NCBI GenBank assembly: GCA_039707655.1
Contig: CM077667.1
Span: 63,145,628-63,209,627, forward strand
DNA length: 64,000 bases
Direction of reading: 5' to 3'
Source: Elymus sibiricus
Taxonomy: Eukaryota > Streptophyta > Magnoliopsida > Poales > Poaceae
Below, piece after piece: positions 1-10,314 of this stretch; positions within the stretch are counted from its first letter, which is position 1, and every line of letters starts with the position of its first letter. The translations under genes and the position numbers were made by a program. The notes below the pieces were generated by a model. It worked only from the letters and a program-made list of their open reading frames with translations, searched no databases and was not told the origin of the DNA.

Positions 1-87
1 CAATTTGCCTCAGTGACACAGCCTGATCATCCATGCAATAACTATTTCCATATATTTACTTTCCACAAGGTGCGTTAATCGGCCTCT

Positions 88-97
88 CTATAAATAG
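88..97 (+). promoter_or_regulatory. TATA box of the cysteine-rich peptide gene
   Basis: A clear TATA motif (CTATAAATAG) lies about 100 bases before the ATG at 191. It places transcription start near 120-125, just before an A-rich untranslated leader. Confidence 0.75.
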
Positions 98-190
98 CCT
101 GACGCCATGGTACACACTGCATCAATCAATTCAGAACAGAAAGAAAAACACAGAAGAGAAGAGAATCAGGACTAGCTAGCACTCATCCTC

Positions 191-603
191 ATGGCGATCT
201 TCAAGAGGAACACCGCCGCGCTGATCTTGGCCGCGCTCGCAGTCATGGCCGCCGTCCTCTCCACATGTTCCCTCGCCGACAGTTCCGGTACACCCACCAC
301 CCATCTCCTCTTCTAATCACTTGATAATTTCACCTGCATTTTGTATCTGAAGTTCTGAAATCTGAAGGAGGATGCATGTGGTTACCCCGTACGTCTCATC
401 TTTTTGCCATTGCAGAGGGAGAGAGGTGCTTTCCGCCTGTCACGGGCCCGGACTGCAACCTGAGGCTCTGCCGGCAGCGGTGCGGGAAGAACTCGAAAGC
501 ACACTGCTACATGGCGTTGGCCGAGGCGGACGTGCATCCCATGGGGGTGTCTGCCTGCTGCTGCAGTCCGCTCCATCGCGCCAAGACTCCTGATGCCTTG
601 TAA
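191..603 (+). CDS. Small secreted cysteine-rich (defensin-like) peptide, two exons
   Basis: Two exons, 191-287 and 416-603, with a 128-base GT-AG intron, give a 94-residue protein. Residues 1-29 form a hydrophobic signal peptide (MAIFKRNTAALILAALAVMA, then ...CSLA/DSS). The mature part has exactly eight cysteines, spaced C-x8-C-x4-C-x3-C-x7-C and ending in a CCC cluster. Eight cysteines after a signal peptide, with an intron just after the signal-peptide codons, are typical of plant defensin-like or other low-molecular-weight cysteine-rich peptides. The CCC cluster is not the classic gamma-thionin pattern, so the exact subfamily is open. A TATA box lies upstream and both splice sites are canonical. 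Expected role by family: extracellular defence or reproductive signalling peptide; not shown by the sequence. Confidence 0.8.
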
Positions 604-1289
604 ACTCCGTTGGAACGATGAGGAAATCAATAATCTACAGTAGAATTTTTTGATGGCATGCGTGTGTGATGTTTCAGGGACGTGTGCTTTCTCCTTTTTG
701 GCTAATTGTATCCTCTCTGTCATTCTTCGTGTCAACAAATATTCAAGATGGCATGTGTCTAGCCCAAAGTTAACGTCGCATCATATTGTTCGTTTTATTC
801 TTTTTTTTTTTTTGAGAAATCTTTTAATCTATTCCCGCGACATCCTTCGGAGATACACCTTCACATGTTTTCCGACGACGCTAGACGCATCATCGAAATG
901 TGGGCTAGGCGGGAATTATTCTACTTCAGGGAGCCACCACTGCATTGTCTTTCTAAACAGGACACAAACCCTAAACGAACTCATTAAAACACATAAAACG
1001 GAGAAAGATCCGTCCCGTCGGCAAGGGCCAGGGTCCATCGTGCCTACTAGATAGGGCGTGTGGCTTGGTGTGCGTTATTGCTGTAGTGTTATAGCCCAAT
1101 CAAAATACCTACTAGATAGGGCGTGCGTTGCCCGCCAAACTACAGGCCTCGAGAAATGAGAATCAATTGGAAAAACGGTTGATTTTGGTGTGTTGGAGCC
1201 TCTATGGGCACATAATTTTAAAGCACGCCGATAAAGTTCAAACTTAATAAGGAGATAATAACAACGCATCAACCGGGAGGTTTATATTT
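604..1289. other. Intergenic, 3' flank of the peptide gene
   Basis: No coding region is supported here. It holds the probable 3' UTR of the peptide gene, a T tract near 800-812 and, at 1041-1137, two copies of a CTAGATAGGGCGTG motif described separately as a possible Helitron end. Confidence 0.5.
1112..1137 (-). mobile_element. Possible Helitron 3' terminus (minus strand)
   Basis: Read on the minus strand, a short GC hairpin (GGGC...GCCC) is followed within a few bases by CTAG and then T. This is the layout of a Helitron 3' end. A partial second copy of the motif lies at 1046-1060. No matching 5' TC end was identified, so this is a signature only. Confidence 0.3.
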
Positions 1290-2433
1290 GAGTGAATTCC
1301 GGTTTTTATCCCATATTTTGATATTTTTGACATTAATTACCCAATTTAGCGGGATTTCATCCGTTTTATCCCATTTAGCAAAATTTGTGCCATAATTTAC
1401 CTTGTTTAAAATTTTATGAGCATTCTGACGGGTAGGTCTCCTATCAGGTCAGCTGGCATGTCACATTGACTTTTTTCCTGCCTCTTTTTCTCCATGCTAA
1501 ACCGGTCCTCGCAGTTTCTCCAGACCGGGCCGACCTGATATGATTGCCCTACAGCATGCCGCTCGCGTCACCGGCCAATGCATGAGTCAGTTGCAAATGG
1601 GTGACATGTGTATACACGTGATCTTTTAATAAGCATCTTAATTATGTCCGAATCAAATGCCTTACCGGCCAATGCATGAGTCCGCGAAAATTCAGAAAAA
1701 AGGGCTGTGATAGAGATGGTCAAAATCATGTGAAATGGGTACGACTTAGAGGGCTTGTTTGTTCACCAACCTTACTGATTTGTTGGACCAGACGTCGCCA
1801 TACACCCACAATCAACTGAGCACAACCCGATGGAGTCCCTGCTATGTCGTGAAAGTACGAAGAACGACTGAGCACAACCTGATGGGGTCACATACATGGG
1901 CATGCCCACGCCGACGTCGGCGAGCTTGACGGAGACGTCGAATTCCACGGGGTCGTTTATTGCCTTGATGTCGCGGCTATATAGCCCTACTCGAGGAGGT
2001 ACAAAATCGCGTCGTCGCTGCCTGAGAATTCCTAGCCCTAGGTTCGAGCAAGCCCGACGGGTGTGCGGTTGGAAGCCTGGACGGACGAGCGATGCAATCG
2101 ATGGGGGGGGGGGGGGGGGGGGAGTGTGCCGCACAGCCGACTCGAGCGTTGTGCGTTTGGCGCAACACAAGCGATCTCCATCGGGCCAGGCCTGGTCGGA
2201 AGAAGCTGCGAGGACTGGTTCAGCAGCGAGAAAAATATAGGCATGAAATAGTCGATGTGGCATGCCAGCTGGACCTACAATTGGGATCGGCTGGTCAAAA
2301 CGCTCGCAAAATTTTAAACAGGGTAAATAATGGTAGAACTTTTGCTAAATGGGGTAAAACGGATGAAATCTCGCTAAATGGGGTAATTAGTGTCAAAAAT
2401 CTTAAAATAGAAGGTAAATACCGGAATTCACTC
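1290..2433. mobile_element. Non-autonomous long-TIR element (MULE-like), 1.14 kb
   Basis: The ends are long inverted repeats of roughly 180 bases: about 1290-1472 pairs with about 2247-2433. Both outer ends start GAGTGAATTCCGG, and the arms share further blocks such as ATTTCATCCGTTTTA and CAGCTGGCATG. The flanking 9-mers, TTTATATTT (1281-1289) and TTTTTATTT (2434-2442), match at 8 of 9 positions, consistent with an aged 9-bp target duplication of a Mutator-like element. There is no transposase. The GC-rich middle (about 1880-2220) has open frames on both strands, including a minus-strand frame reading ...FDVSVKLADVGVGMP..., possibly a captured exon that I do not recognise. A run of about 20 G lies at 2103-2122. 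Confidence 0.6.
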
Positions 2434-2766
2434 TTTTTATTTTTATCTATGCATATTTTTATTTTTTCTATGTATCGTTGAACTATGATCGTTTGAACTA
2501 TCTATCTACTAGTCCAAAATGCATTCTGCGCGCGCTAGTTTAGCGCGTCTGCTCAAGCACCGCGCGCGCTATATTTTACGGCGGCCGCTGGAGCCAGCGC
2601 TCAGCTGCGAGCTAAAATTTGCTATTCGCGCGTTGTAAACCCGTTTTTTGCGCACCGCGCGTTGGGCGCCTGTTGGAGATGCTCTTAGGGGTCTAACATT
2701 GGAGCGGGCAATCTTCCAACCCTAGACAACGTTGCCGATTCCAGTAGTGTGACCATGTTATTAATA
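2434..2766. other. Intergenic, GC-rich palindromic patch
   Basis: No gene was seen. The stretch 2520-2690 is unusually rich in CGCGCG words and small palindromes, and ends near GTTGGAGATGCTCT, a sequence often found at ends of grass DNA elements. No clear boundaries were found. Confidence 0.35.
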
Positions 2767-2879
2767 CTCTTTCCATCCGGAATTATTTGTCATAGAAATA
2801 GATGTATCTAGACATATTTTAGTTTTAGATACATCCATTCCTTTTTATTTTGATGACAAGTAATTTCGGACTGAGGGAG
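2767..2879. mobile_element. Stowaway MITE
   Basis: A 113-bp foldback with ends related to CTCCCTCCG...CTGAGGGAG and flanking TA dinucleotides. The internal arms (GATGTATCTAGACATATTTTAG and its partner) pair. Typical Tc1/Mariner-derived MITE of Triticeae. Confidence 0.85.
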
Positions 2880-3401
2880 TAATCTATTCGGCAACAACGG
2901 ATCGGCCATGATCATCACCAATCTACCTATTCGTCAATGTTCTTAGTATACCGCTCGTCCGCTCGTGTGGAAAACGCAAGGAACGAGCAGCTAGCAGACG
3001 GAACGAACGCATGCATGCGACAGAATATATATCCGCACCGAATTGCAATAAAGTGCGAAATATCACCCGAGATGCCATTGATAAAGATCTGCGTCGACGG
3101 TTCTCGCAATCTAGCTCTCTGCCGGGGTGGCCCTCCATCCTCCTCGCGATTCCTCCCTCTCCACGTCGGGCGGTCCCGGCCACCCGGCACCGCAGCCGCC
3201 ACAGCCACTGGCATGTAGACCACGCCGGTCCCGGGCGCTCACCTGTCAGCGGCATGGCGGTGCCGGCGAGGCTCCCCGGCTGCTGAGTGTGCATGGCCGC
3301 GCCCGTGCCGCGCCACGGCCATGCACGCAGCGGCATGCTCGGCGCACGCTCTCCGCGCTCCCGGCCGCGTGCCGCCACATTTCCCCACACTTCCTGCCGT
3401 C

Positions 3402-3409
3402 CTATAAAA
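3402..3409 (+). promoter_or_regulatory. TATA box of the acidic small-peptide gene
   Basis: CTATAAAA lies 115 bases before the ATG at 3524, following a GC-rich upstream region (3110-3400). It fits transcription start near 3432. Confidence 0.65.
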
Positions 3410-3523
3410 CCCACACCACACGCGGCTATACTCTGCAGATATTACACACCAACACAGCTAGCATCACCAAGCTTTAGACCTCAAGCTTGTGATTCGGCTG
3501 CATACTCAAGCTAGCTCCTCATC

Positions 3524-3697
3524 ATGGCGCCGGCGTCGAAGGTCATGAGCCACATCGTCGTCCGAGACGGTGGCATTGCCGACTATGCCGTTTACGCCGC
3601 CGCGCCGTGCGACGCCTGGTGCGGCGGGCGGCATAGGAAGGCCGAGTCGGACGGCGACGACGATGACGACGACTATGACTGCGCGCCTGCCGCCTGA
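3524..3697 (+). CDS. Small acidic peptide, 57 aa, function unknown
   Basis: A single-exon frame of 57 codons plus TGA. The ATG is the first after the TATA-predicted transcription start and sits in a good plant context (ATCATGGCG). The peptide begins MAPASKVMSHIVVRDGG, has a central alanine/tyrosine-rich patch (residues 19-28), two close cysteines (CDAWC), then a basic HRK patch and a run of seven aspartates broken by one residue near the C terminus. There is no signal peptide and no membrane segment. I do not recognise a family. The strong TATA box, codon third positions rich in G/C and the CT-rich leader support a real grass gene. The overlapping frames at 3506-3758 are shadows. Confidence 0.55.
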   Translation: MAPASKVMSHIVVRDGGIADYAVYAAAPCDAWCGGRHRKAESDGDDDDDDYDCAPAA

Positions 3698-4045
3698 AGT
3701 GCACGTACGTACCTGGTCACCGCCCAAACGAATCTGGAACCTGCCCGCCAAGAGCTAATATGAATGTATCCCCCCCTAGTATATATATGAGGCAGTGAGG
3801 TGTGCTTTTTGTAACCGGGAAGTAGTTCGGGCTGCTAAACTAACCCACCGTGTGCTGCTGGCTAAATATGCTCAACTTGGCTATGCCTAGTTGCCTACTC
3901 GTATAGATACTGAAAGTAGGCTTGTGCTTTTCATCGACTAGCTTGTTGTTACTGCAATAAAAGTATAAAACTGATATCTTGATCAGAACATCACTATACT
4001 GTCTGAGACCGGCCATCAATAAAACTGACATTTTGATCTGTAATA
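3698..4045. other. 3' region of the small-peptide gene
   Basis: AT-rich sequence with no coding evidence, probably the 3' UTR and downstream flank. It runs to the TA just before the nested MITE pair. Confidence 0.45.
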
Positions 4046-4512
4046 CCTCTGCAAACTAACATAAGATCTAATTTTAGATCGAATATCTAATTCTGAGCCC
4101 TGGCTCATTTGCATCCGGTGAACAGTAAACTCAAAAAAATACTAGAAAAATTCAGAAAACTACAAACAAAAATTGCATCGAAGATATTTGAATGCGTGAG
4201 GTGCGTTTCAAATTTTAAAGTATTTGGACATCTGAGTAGCTCTTAGCAAAAAAAAAAAAAATCAAGTCCAAACAATGAACATCTGAGAGCTATTTAGACA
4301 TCCAAATATTCTGAAATTTTGCACGTACATCATGAACTCAAGCATTTGCTCCACACAAAAAAGTTCGGATCTTTTTGAATTTAATTAGTATTTTTAACAA
4401 AAATTTTGTTCACTCCCAGGCTCGGATTAGCCTAGGAGCCAAAACGCATCTCTCCTTTTAGATCACTACTTTAGTGATCTACAAGGTCTTATGTTAATTT
4501 ACAGAGGGAGTA
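4046..4512. mobile_element. Stowaway MITE split by a second MITE
   Basis: The left half (4046-4080: CCTCTGCAAACTAACATAAG...) and right half (about 4456-4512: ...CTTATGTTAATTTACAGAGGGAG) are the two arms of one Stowaway element, flanked by TA. Between them (about 4081-4455) sits a different AT-rich element that resembles the foldback at 40706-41042: both contain AAATTTTG-rich arms and end in a CCTAGGAGCCAAA motif. Confidence 0.65.
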
Positions 4513-5212
4513 CATCACACCTTTTCGTTATTGTTTATGTACGTATCTGTTGTTGCTCCGCCGATCATTTGCATGCTTTTGTATATTTTGGCATAAACTT
4601 TTGGTGCACCCTTCACCTGTTTAATTCGCATTGGGAAGAGTCAACATGCCAGCTATCCAATTTCATTTTGCTTTGATTTTTCTTAAAGCAGAATTCTTTT
4701 TTCTTTCACAAATCTTCTCTCTGCAGAGCACGCAGGCTCTACTATATATTTAATCACTATTTTCCTTCTTCTTTCTTTCTGAAAGATACGACCACTTTGT
4801 TGTTTTATTATCCAACTTGCTAGCTAGCTAGTAGCCTAGTACAGTATGATTCTAGATATGATTGATGCCATTCTATTGAACTTATTTATGCATTTAGTTA
4901 TATGGTGTTCATGCTACTATTTGCATATAAGCATATAAGCATCTGCCTGCATTTGTACTTCTGCATGCCGAACAGTTCAATATGGAGCTCCTAGGTAAAA
5001 CAAAGGAGGGAAAAATTGAGCACTACAAGCAAGCCCTTTAAGTTATTGTATTTGTGTCGATCATTAATGAAAATAAGTGCAACAGGCAACATTGGGTGGG
5101 ATGTTTATTGCTACACATGTATTGTGCGTCTCTTTTAGTTACTTGCGAGGGGTTGTGAGGGGGTCACTATGTTGCGTCTCTTTTAGTCATGGAATGGTTA
5201 CCTACGGAAGTA
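4513..5212. other. Intergenic, AT-rich
   Basis: No gene, RNA or clear element is visible. The short open frames here have no recognisable translation. Confidence 0.5.
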
Positions 5213-5430
5213 AAGTAATAGATCGACCATTGCATGCTCCTTTGTTGCCATTTTGCCATTGATTACTATTGTATAATTTTGTTCGACGAAGAGTCAAAGG
5301 GTAATCCAGCTAGTGCCATGTAGCAGCATGTGAAAACACCTGGAAAAATGATGTTGTGCTATGTAATATATGACTTAGTGCTCCCAAATGGTCAGCTTTG
5401 AGTATTCTACTTTGGAGCTATATATTATGA
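5213..5430 (+). repeat. Intact copy (A) of a duplicated noncoding block
   Basis: About 215 bases are similar (roughly 80% by eye) first to 8498-8618 and then to 36317-36535. This is the uninterrupted version of the sequence that is split by the nested transposon stack. Shared landmarks include CATTGCATGC, TTTGTTGCCATTTT, GGGTAATCCAGC, CAGCATG, GTGCTCCCAAATGGTCAGCT and GAGTATTCTACTT. Confidence 0.75.
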
Positions 5431-6853
5431 TATCAGTATGTCTAGCTTGACTACTTCTATATTCTCAGTAACATTGTTTTAATGCTATGATTAACATACC
5501 TGCAAAAAAATTGCTAGATTAACACATGAGCATATGCCACGGTACTCCATTTCCCATGCATGCAGCAATCAGAAGTACCGACAATTGTTTCTTCAATTAC
5601 CATCCCTGAAATGTGTATGCATTGAACAATTTGCATAAACAGTAAGGAAACGATTGCATCACATTCAGAGGTGTCCAGAAATCAAGAATACTAGCAACTT
5701 GTATTCCTATTGCAAGGCGGGATTCAAAATCAATTTCGTCCAACTAAAATGCACAGAATTCAGAATCAATTATCTCTAACTAAAAAGCACAAAATTAAGA
5801 AACAATTGTTGAGGCAATGAACTCAGGACACGAAGCACCAGACACTATCAATGATTGCCCACGCATTGAAGAACACGCGGACGCCTGCATCGCGCATAGC
5901 GTTGGTGGCATTAACCGCCTTACCAGCCTTGGCGCGACAGCTCTTTGGCCTCCTCAGACGGGGTGACGGACCATATGAAGAGGTCGGTGAAGAGCTAATT
6001 CATGCAGTCGAATGCCGAGCTGATCGGGCGCGGCGCAGTTGTGGTGACCAACGTCGGCGTGGGAGTCCAAGACTACCGCCGTGGCTGAGGCCGAGCTACG
6101 ATGCCACAAGGATGAGGTCGGTGGTTACCTCTTCTTTGGTGGCGAAGATGCGCGAAGTGTGAGCCGCATCCAACGTGTGGACCACTGCGCTATTGGTGTC
6201 GACCATGCAAGGAAACGGACGTCTGCACGACTTAGGTGCAGTGGTCAAGCTTGGTGTGCGCAATCGCGGAGGTCAGTGCACTTGTGTAGTAGCACGTCTG
6301 GCGCAAAACGGGCCAGTAACATCCATGTATCGTCGTGGTACCTCGGCTTCTTGTGTCGGGGTGCACCACCGCCCAAGGCTGATCCAAACTGTCGCGATAT
6401 GAAAATAATCGTTTTTTATACCAAACTTGCATACTTATTTAAACTAATTGTATCATATATACTTAAGAAGTTCATCCCCACTATCTATTTATCTTAACAT
6501 GCACCATGTCCACATCAGCAATGAGCCACATCAGCCATACTTTGCAAACCTCATGCATTCACTGAATGGGCCATGTCAGCAATTTTTTCTTAAAACGTTT
6601 TGTTTTCTGAAATGGTGTATGTACCGTATAGTTGGCTTTCAATAGCGTGAGTGCGTGACGCACTTTAACCCTTTCCCTCCCACTTCAGTTTCCTTCTTTC
6701 TTCTTCTAATTAATTGGTAACCGAAGAGCATCACAAAGACAACCACTATTTCTTCCCTTCCTCTAAGATTTTTCTTTTCCACTGTTTCCAATCTCAACCA
6801 CTGAACGCACTAATCGCCCACCATGACCCCTCTTCTTCTCCATCGATCTCCCT
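5431..6853. other. Intergenic with a GC-rich unassigned block
   Basis: 5431-5840 is AT-rich and featureless. 5850-6400 is GC-rich, with a 103-codon plus-strand frame (5851-6162) whose translation I do not recognise; it may be a gene relic. 6400-6853 shows no gene. Confidence 0.4.
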
Positions 6854-7204
6854 TCATATTCCAAGGGCAGCGACGTCCGGGGCAAAGGAGCCGAGCAGCG
6901 GACGGCCTAGGCTGAGGACCGACCGCGGCACCGGGACGAAACTCGAGACCAGCAGATCTTCCCTGCAGCGGTGCCGCTCGCGGCCGAGGAAGCCAACAAG
7001 GGAGGAGCAGTGCGGCGCCGGCTCGGTGACAAGGGCGCGGCAGCGCTTGTGCACATCGGCGCACCGGAAAAGGTCGGCGCCGTGCACACGCGCCAAGATC
7101 TCCAGTACGACGTCCTCCAGCAGGCTCACCAGCGTGTGCACTTCCGGCCCCCTCATCTGTAATCTCAGCCCCGGCGACGTGACGACCTTCGGCTGCCTCA
7201 CCAC
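6854..7204 (-). pseudogene. F-box protein gene fragment
   Basis: A 116-residue minus-strand frame contains an F-box-like segment near residues 26-60 (SLLEDVVLEILARVHGADLFRC), followed by the kind of sequence that follows the F-box in grass F-box proteins (LVGFLGRER, then SFVPVPRSVLSLGRPLLGSF). F-box proteins are SCF ubiquitin-ligase adaptors of usually 350-450 residues. This frame stops shortly after the domain and has no downstream repeats, so it is a truncated copy. The classic LPxDVLxEI start is altered to LLEDVVLEI. A Helitron-like end lies about 390 bases downstream on the plus strand, so capture by a transposon is possible. Confidence 0.6.
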
Positions 7205-7897
7205 ACCAGTGAGAGCGCCGCGGGCGTGTGCAGGTTGCTGCTGTTACGGGTGTGTTCATGCCGTCGCTGGTACTGTACTTGCGTGCGCATGTATGCATGC
7301 AGGCAAGCATGATTACTTCTTTGCTAATTACCACACGTACGTATCCAACGGATCCTTGCTAAGAGACACATATCATACCAGATTAGCTACAAACCCTTAC
7401 TCTAACCAGAGTACATAAGATTCAGAGTACATGTTTGAGTTTCTTTTTGTCAGGATTTCACCATGGTTGATTGGTTTATTTTCATTTGCTTATAGTTAAC
7501 TTTCTTTCTACTATTTTCTTCTTACTATTGAACATGTAAACCACAGGAGTTTGTCGAATTTAACTTCAACCTATGCCTGCTAAAAATTCCCGCAGCAACG
7601 CGCGGGGTGTCATCTAATTATATTACAATTGTAGTTAGTATAATATTATATTACCTAGCTATCATAATTAACCATATACCAATGTATTCTCTGTTATATA
7701 GTTACAATGTATGTCATTGGAAATTTTATTGTGCCAGTTCTAAATTACACAAGTTACCTTTCGTGTTCAAAAAATCTTTTTAATTTAATTTTTGAGAATT
7801 GCATAATTTTTTTGTATACACATATATTTGGAGGTAGGTGATTATGTTCATATATTTTAATATTACTAGGTATCATGGTAGAGAATTTTAAATGATA
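7205..7897. other. Intergenic, AT-rich, with a Helitron-like end
   Basis: No gene was seen. It contains the CTAA-ended hairpin at 7588-7617 and otherwise low-complexity AT-rich sequence. Confidence 0.4.
7588..7617 (+). mobile_element. Possible Helitron 3' terminus
   Basis: CCCGC and GCGGG form a short hairpin (CCCGCAGCAACGCGCGGGG), followed 7 bases later by CTAA and then T. That is the hairpin-plus-CTRR layout of Helitron 3' ends. The 5' end was not identified. Confidence 0.4.
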
Positions 7898-8048
7898 CTT
7901 CCTTGTTCACAAATATAAGATGCTTTTTATATTTCAATATGCATGGACTATATACATATTGAAATGAGTGAACAACATATTGCAACATGTCTATATACAT
8001 CTCAATCACAAAAAGGTTAGAACATCCTGTATTTGCGAATGGAGGGAG
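7898..8048. mobile_element. Stowaway-type MITE
   Basis: TA-flanked element of 151 bp with degenerate ends CTTCCTTGTTCACAAATATAAGATG and ...GCGAATGGAGGGAG, and pairing inner arms. Confidence 0.7.
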
Positions 8049-8497
8049 TACACACGAATAAATATCTTAATAGTAGTTTCTGGTGTATAGTAGATGAGCA
8101 TTTTCACAAAAATTCTAGGGCATGGCAAATGTGACTTGCAAGTTGGGTTCAGTAATAAGTTGAGAACACGATGCATTAGTCATACTTATATTAAAATTAG
8201 CATCATTAATACAATCATCAGAGAACATAAAATGTTGAAAACATGTGGATTCTTAGCGAAGTCTGACCTACTATTCATTCACATAACTTTTTTATACAAT
8301 CGAATTATTTTACTTATCTGCTGAGAATACCAAGGATGTCAATTCTTGATAAAACTATGCACGTGAGTTAAATGATTGGGTAGGTTTGACACCCTGGATT
8401 TCAGTTTTTTATTTATTTTTCCCGGTATTCTTTTTTACTATTCATATAGGGTTCACAGGCACCCAAGAGCTCAAAATCCGTGTTCCATTGTACATGC
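8049..8497. other. Intergenic, AT-rich
   Basis: No gene is supported. The open frames at 8094-8324 and 8376-8570 have no recognisable product. Confidence 0.45.
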
Positions 8498-8618
8498 CCT
8501 AATAGCTCGATCATTGCATGCTTCTTTGTTGCCATTTTTGCATCAACTATTCTATGATTTTGTTCGGTGAATAGTCGAGGGTAATCCAGCCAGTGTTATG
8601 CAACAGCATGTTAAATAC
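8498..8618 (+). repeat. Left part of the split noncoding copy (B)
   Basis: Matches the first 120 bases of the copy at 5213-5430 and stops at an AGCATGTTAAATAC motif. The match resumes at 36317 with the related motif AGCATTATTAAAACAC. The repeated junction motif is consistent with the target duplication of a non-LTR insertion. Confidence 0.7.
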
Positions 8619-9104
8619 ATCGGACCCAACCCCCGACCGTCGTGTCGCCCTCCCAGGCCACACGATGGAACCCTTGCTCGACTGCCAGCCGCCCCTAGAT
8701 TCGTACCTCCCTCGCGTCGCCGCCGTCGAAGGGGACGCCAACAAAGTTCGTGCATGCCCATGGAAGGTGGCGGCAAGGAGTTCGTGCCGCCTTCTGCTGT
8801 CGTTGTGTGAGGGCCATGGCCTCCGGATGGTGTGGGACAGTCTCCTCTACATGGACGGCGTCTTTACCGGTGGCGGGTGATCCTCCTCGTCAAGCGGCGG
8901 CGCCTCCCTTCTCCAACGCACCGTCTCCAGCGGCGCCTCCCTTTTGGCTACATGTGCGAGATCGAGCGGCGGAGGGCTCTGGCGAGCTTCGGTGCGTCCT
9001 GCGGCGCGTGACCATGTATGCTAGCCACGGCCATGAGCCCTGGCCGTTGTGGAGGTGCGTCGGCGGCTACCCCGCACACTGGTGGTGGCGCGGATCTCAC
9101 GGTG

Positions 9105-9123
9105 TGTCGGTGTACTAAAGTAT
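9105..9123 (+). repeat. 19-bp 5' LTR stub
   Basis: TGTCGGTGTACTAAAGTAT is identical to the first 19 bases of both full LTRs. It is then joined directly to internal sequence that corresponds to 33349 onward. The joint shares TAT between both partners. Confidence 0.85.
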
Positions 9124-9928
9124 CCAGCCCGGGCCGCACCCTCATGACGTCGGCGGCGTTCGCGTACTCCCAGGCAGGGCGCCCCTTGTTCTGTAGTGGG
9201 GCGATGCGCCGGCGAAGGAAATCTGAAGCAATCATCTCCAACTTCAGCCCGGCAGCCCTGAGGCGCAGTATCCTGGTGATGGCGATGGTGAGCTTGCTGT
9301 CGTCAGGGTCCGCGGCGCCCCAATCCTTGCCGCGGACCACCTTCTGCTTTCGCACCTCGCAGAACGGATTGGGCTCCTTTTCCCAAACCTAGCACCACTT
9401 GCCGCGCCACTCATCCCATCTCTCGCGATAGAGCCCCTCTGGGTACGTCTCCTTGGTTGCCGTCCTCGGAATCCAAGCGATGCTGCCGGAGAGGGCGTCG
9501 CCCTTTTGGATGCGGGGGTAGAAGTAATGCCGGAAAAGTGCAGTGCTCGGGATGACCCCAACGAAATTCTCGCAAAGGTGCGCGAAGACGGACATACAAG
9601 TCACGGCATTCGGCGTGAAATCTAGCAGCTGGAAGCCGTAGGTGAGCATGATATCTACGAAGAAATCCGAGTACGGAGGACAGAGGCCGAACCAGAAGTA
9701 ATCGGCAAAGAAGGGATAATCTCCTGGCTCTGCCCTACGAGAAGCTACACTCACTCTGGTGGCTGGATGCGCCGTGGTCTCAGTCGCCCATGCGAACTGG
9801 TACCTCTTCTTCAAGGTCTCCGCATCAAGCCTCGAGGGGAAGACAGCGCGTTCCTTCCGCATCTTCGCCAACCTGCTCTCCGCGGCAGCCGCTTCCGCCG
9901 CCTTTCCCTTGCTCGGCTTAGGCGGCAT
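9124..9928 (-). pseudogene. Truncated second copy of the Gypsy antisense gene
   Basis: Nearly identical to 33349-34153. It starts at the same ATG (MPPKPSKGKAAEAAAAE) and encodes the 'putative gypsy-type transposon' domain (..YPFFADYFWFGLCPPYSDFF.., ..FAHLCENFVGVIPSTALFRHYFYP..). It has its own in-frame TAG at 9389-9391, in place of a tryptophan codon in the other copy, and it is cut off at 9124 by the deletion joint with the LTR stub. Where the 33.6-kb copy has a stop (33566-33568), this copy reads CAG. Confidence 0.8.
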
Positions 9929-10314
9929 GGTGGCTATGGAGGTGGGCGCTGAAGACGTCGAGAGCACGGTGGAGGAGGGTGGAGGGAGACAAGCTCTGCT
10001 TTGGGCGCGAGGAAGAAGACGACGGCGACGGTTCTGAGATTGAGATTGGAAAGGCGGAGGGGGGTAAATGAGCAGTGCCCTCTGCGATTCCCTTTTTATG
10101 GGAAAGGCGCGAGGCAGGCTCTTTACCGCCCGCTTTTTGCAGCGGAGTTTCCGCCCACGTCTCCCACGACGCGCGATTAATGCGCATAGTGGAGGGGCGT
10201 GGTAAAAGAGATAATGATTACGAGCAGTTATTCCCTGCCACGCGTGCCCGTGCACTGTTTTGGGCCTAGCCCAACAGGCCTGGCACCCGTGTATGGCCTA
10301 GGCCCGGGGGCTCC

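Noticed and set aside
5851..6497. 103- and 138-codon frames as genes
   Set aside because: Translations are low-similarity arginine-rich text with no motif; kept only as an unassigned block.
8593..8880. 95-codon frame in the left piece of the non-LTR insertion as a host gene
   Set aside because: No recognised domain, overlaps a second open frame, and lies between a target-duplication motif and the Gypsy insertion site.
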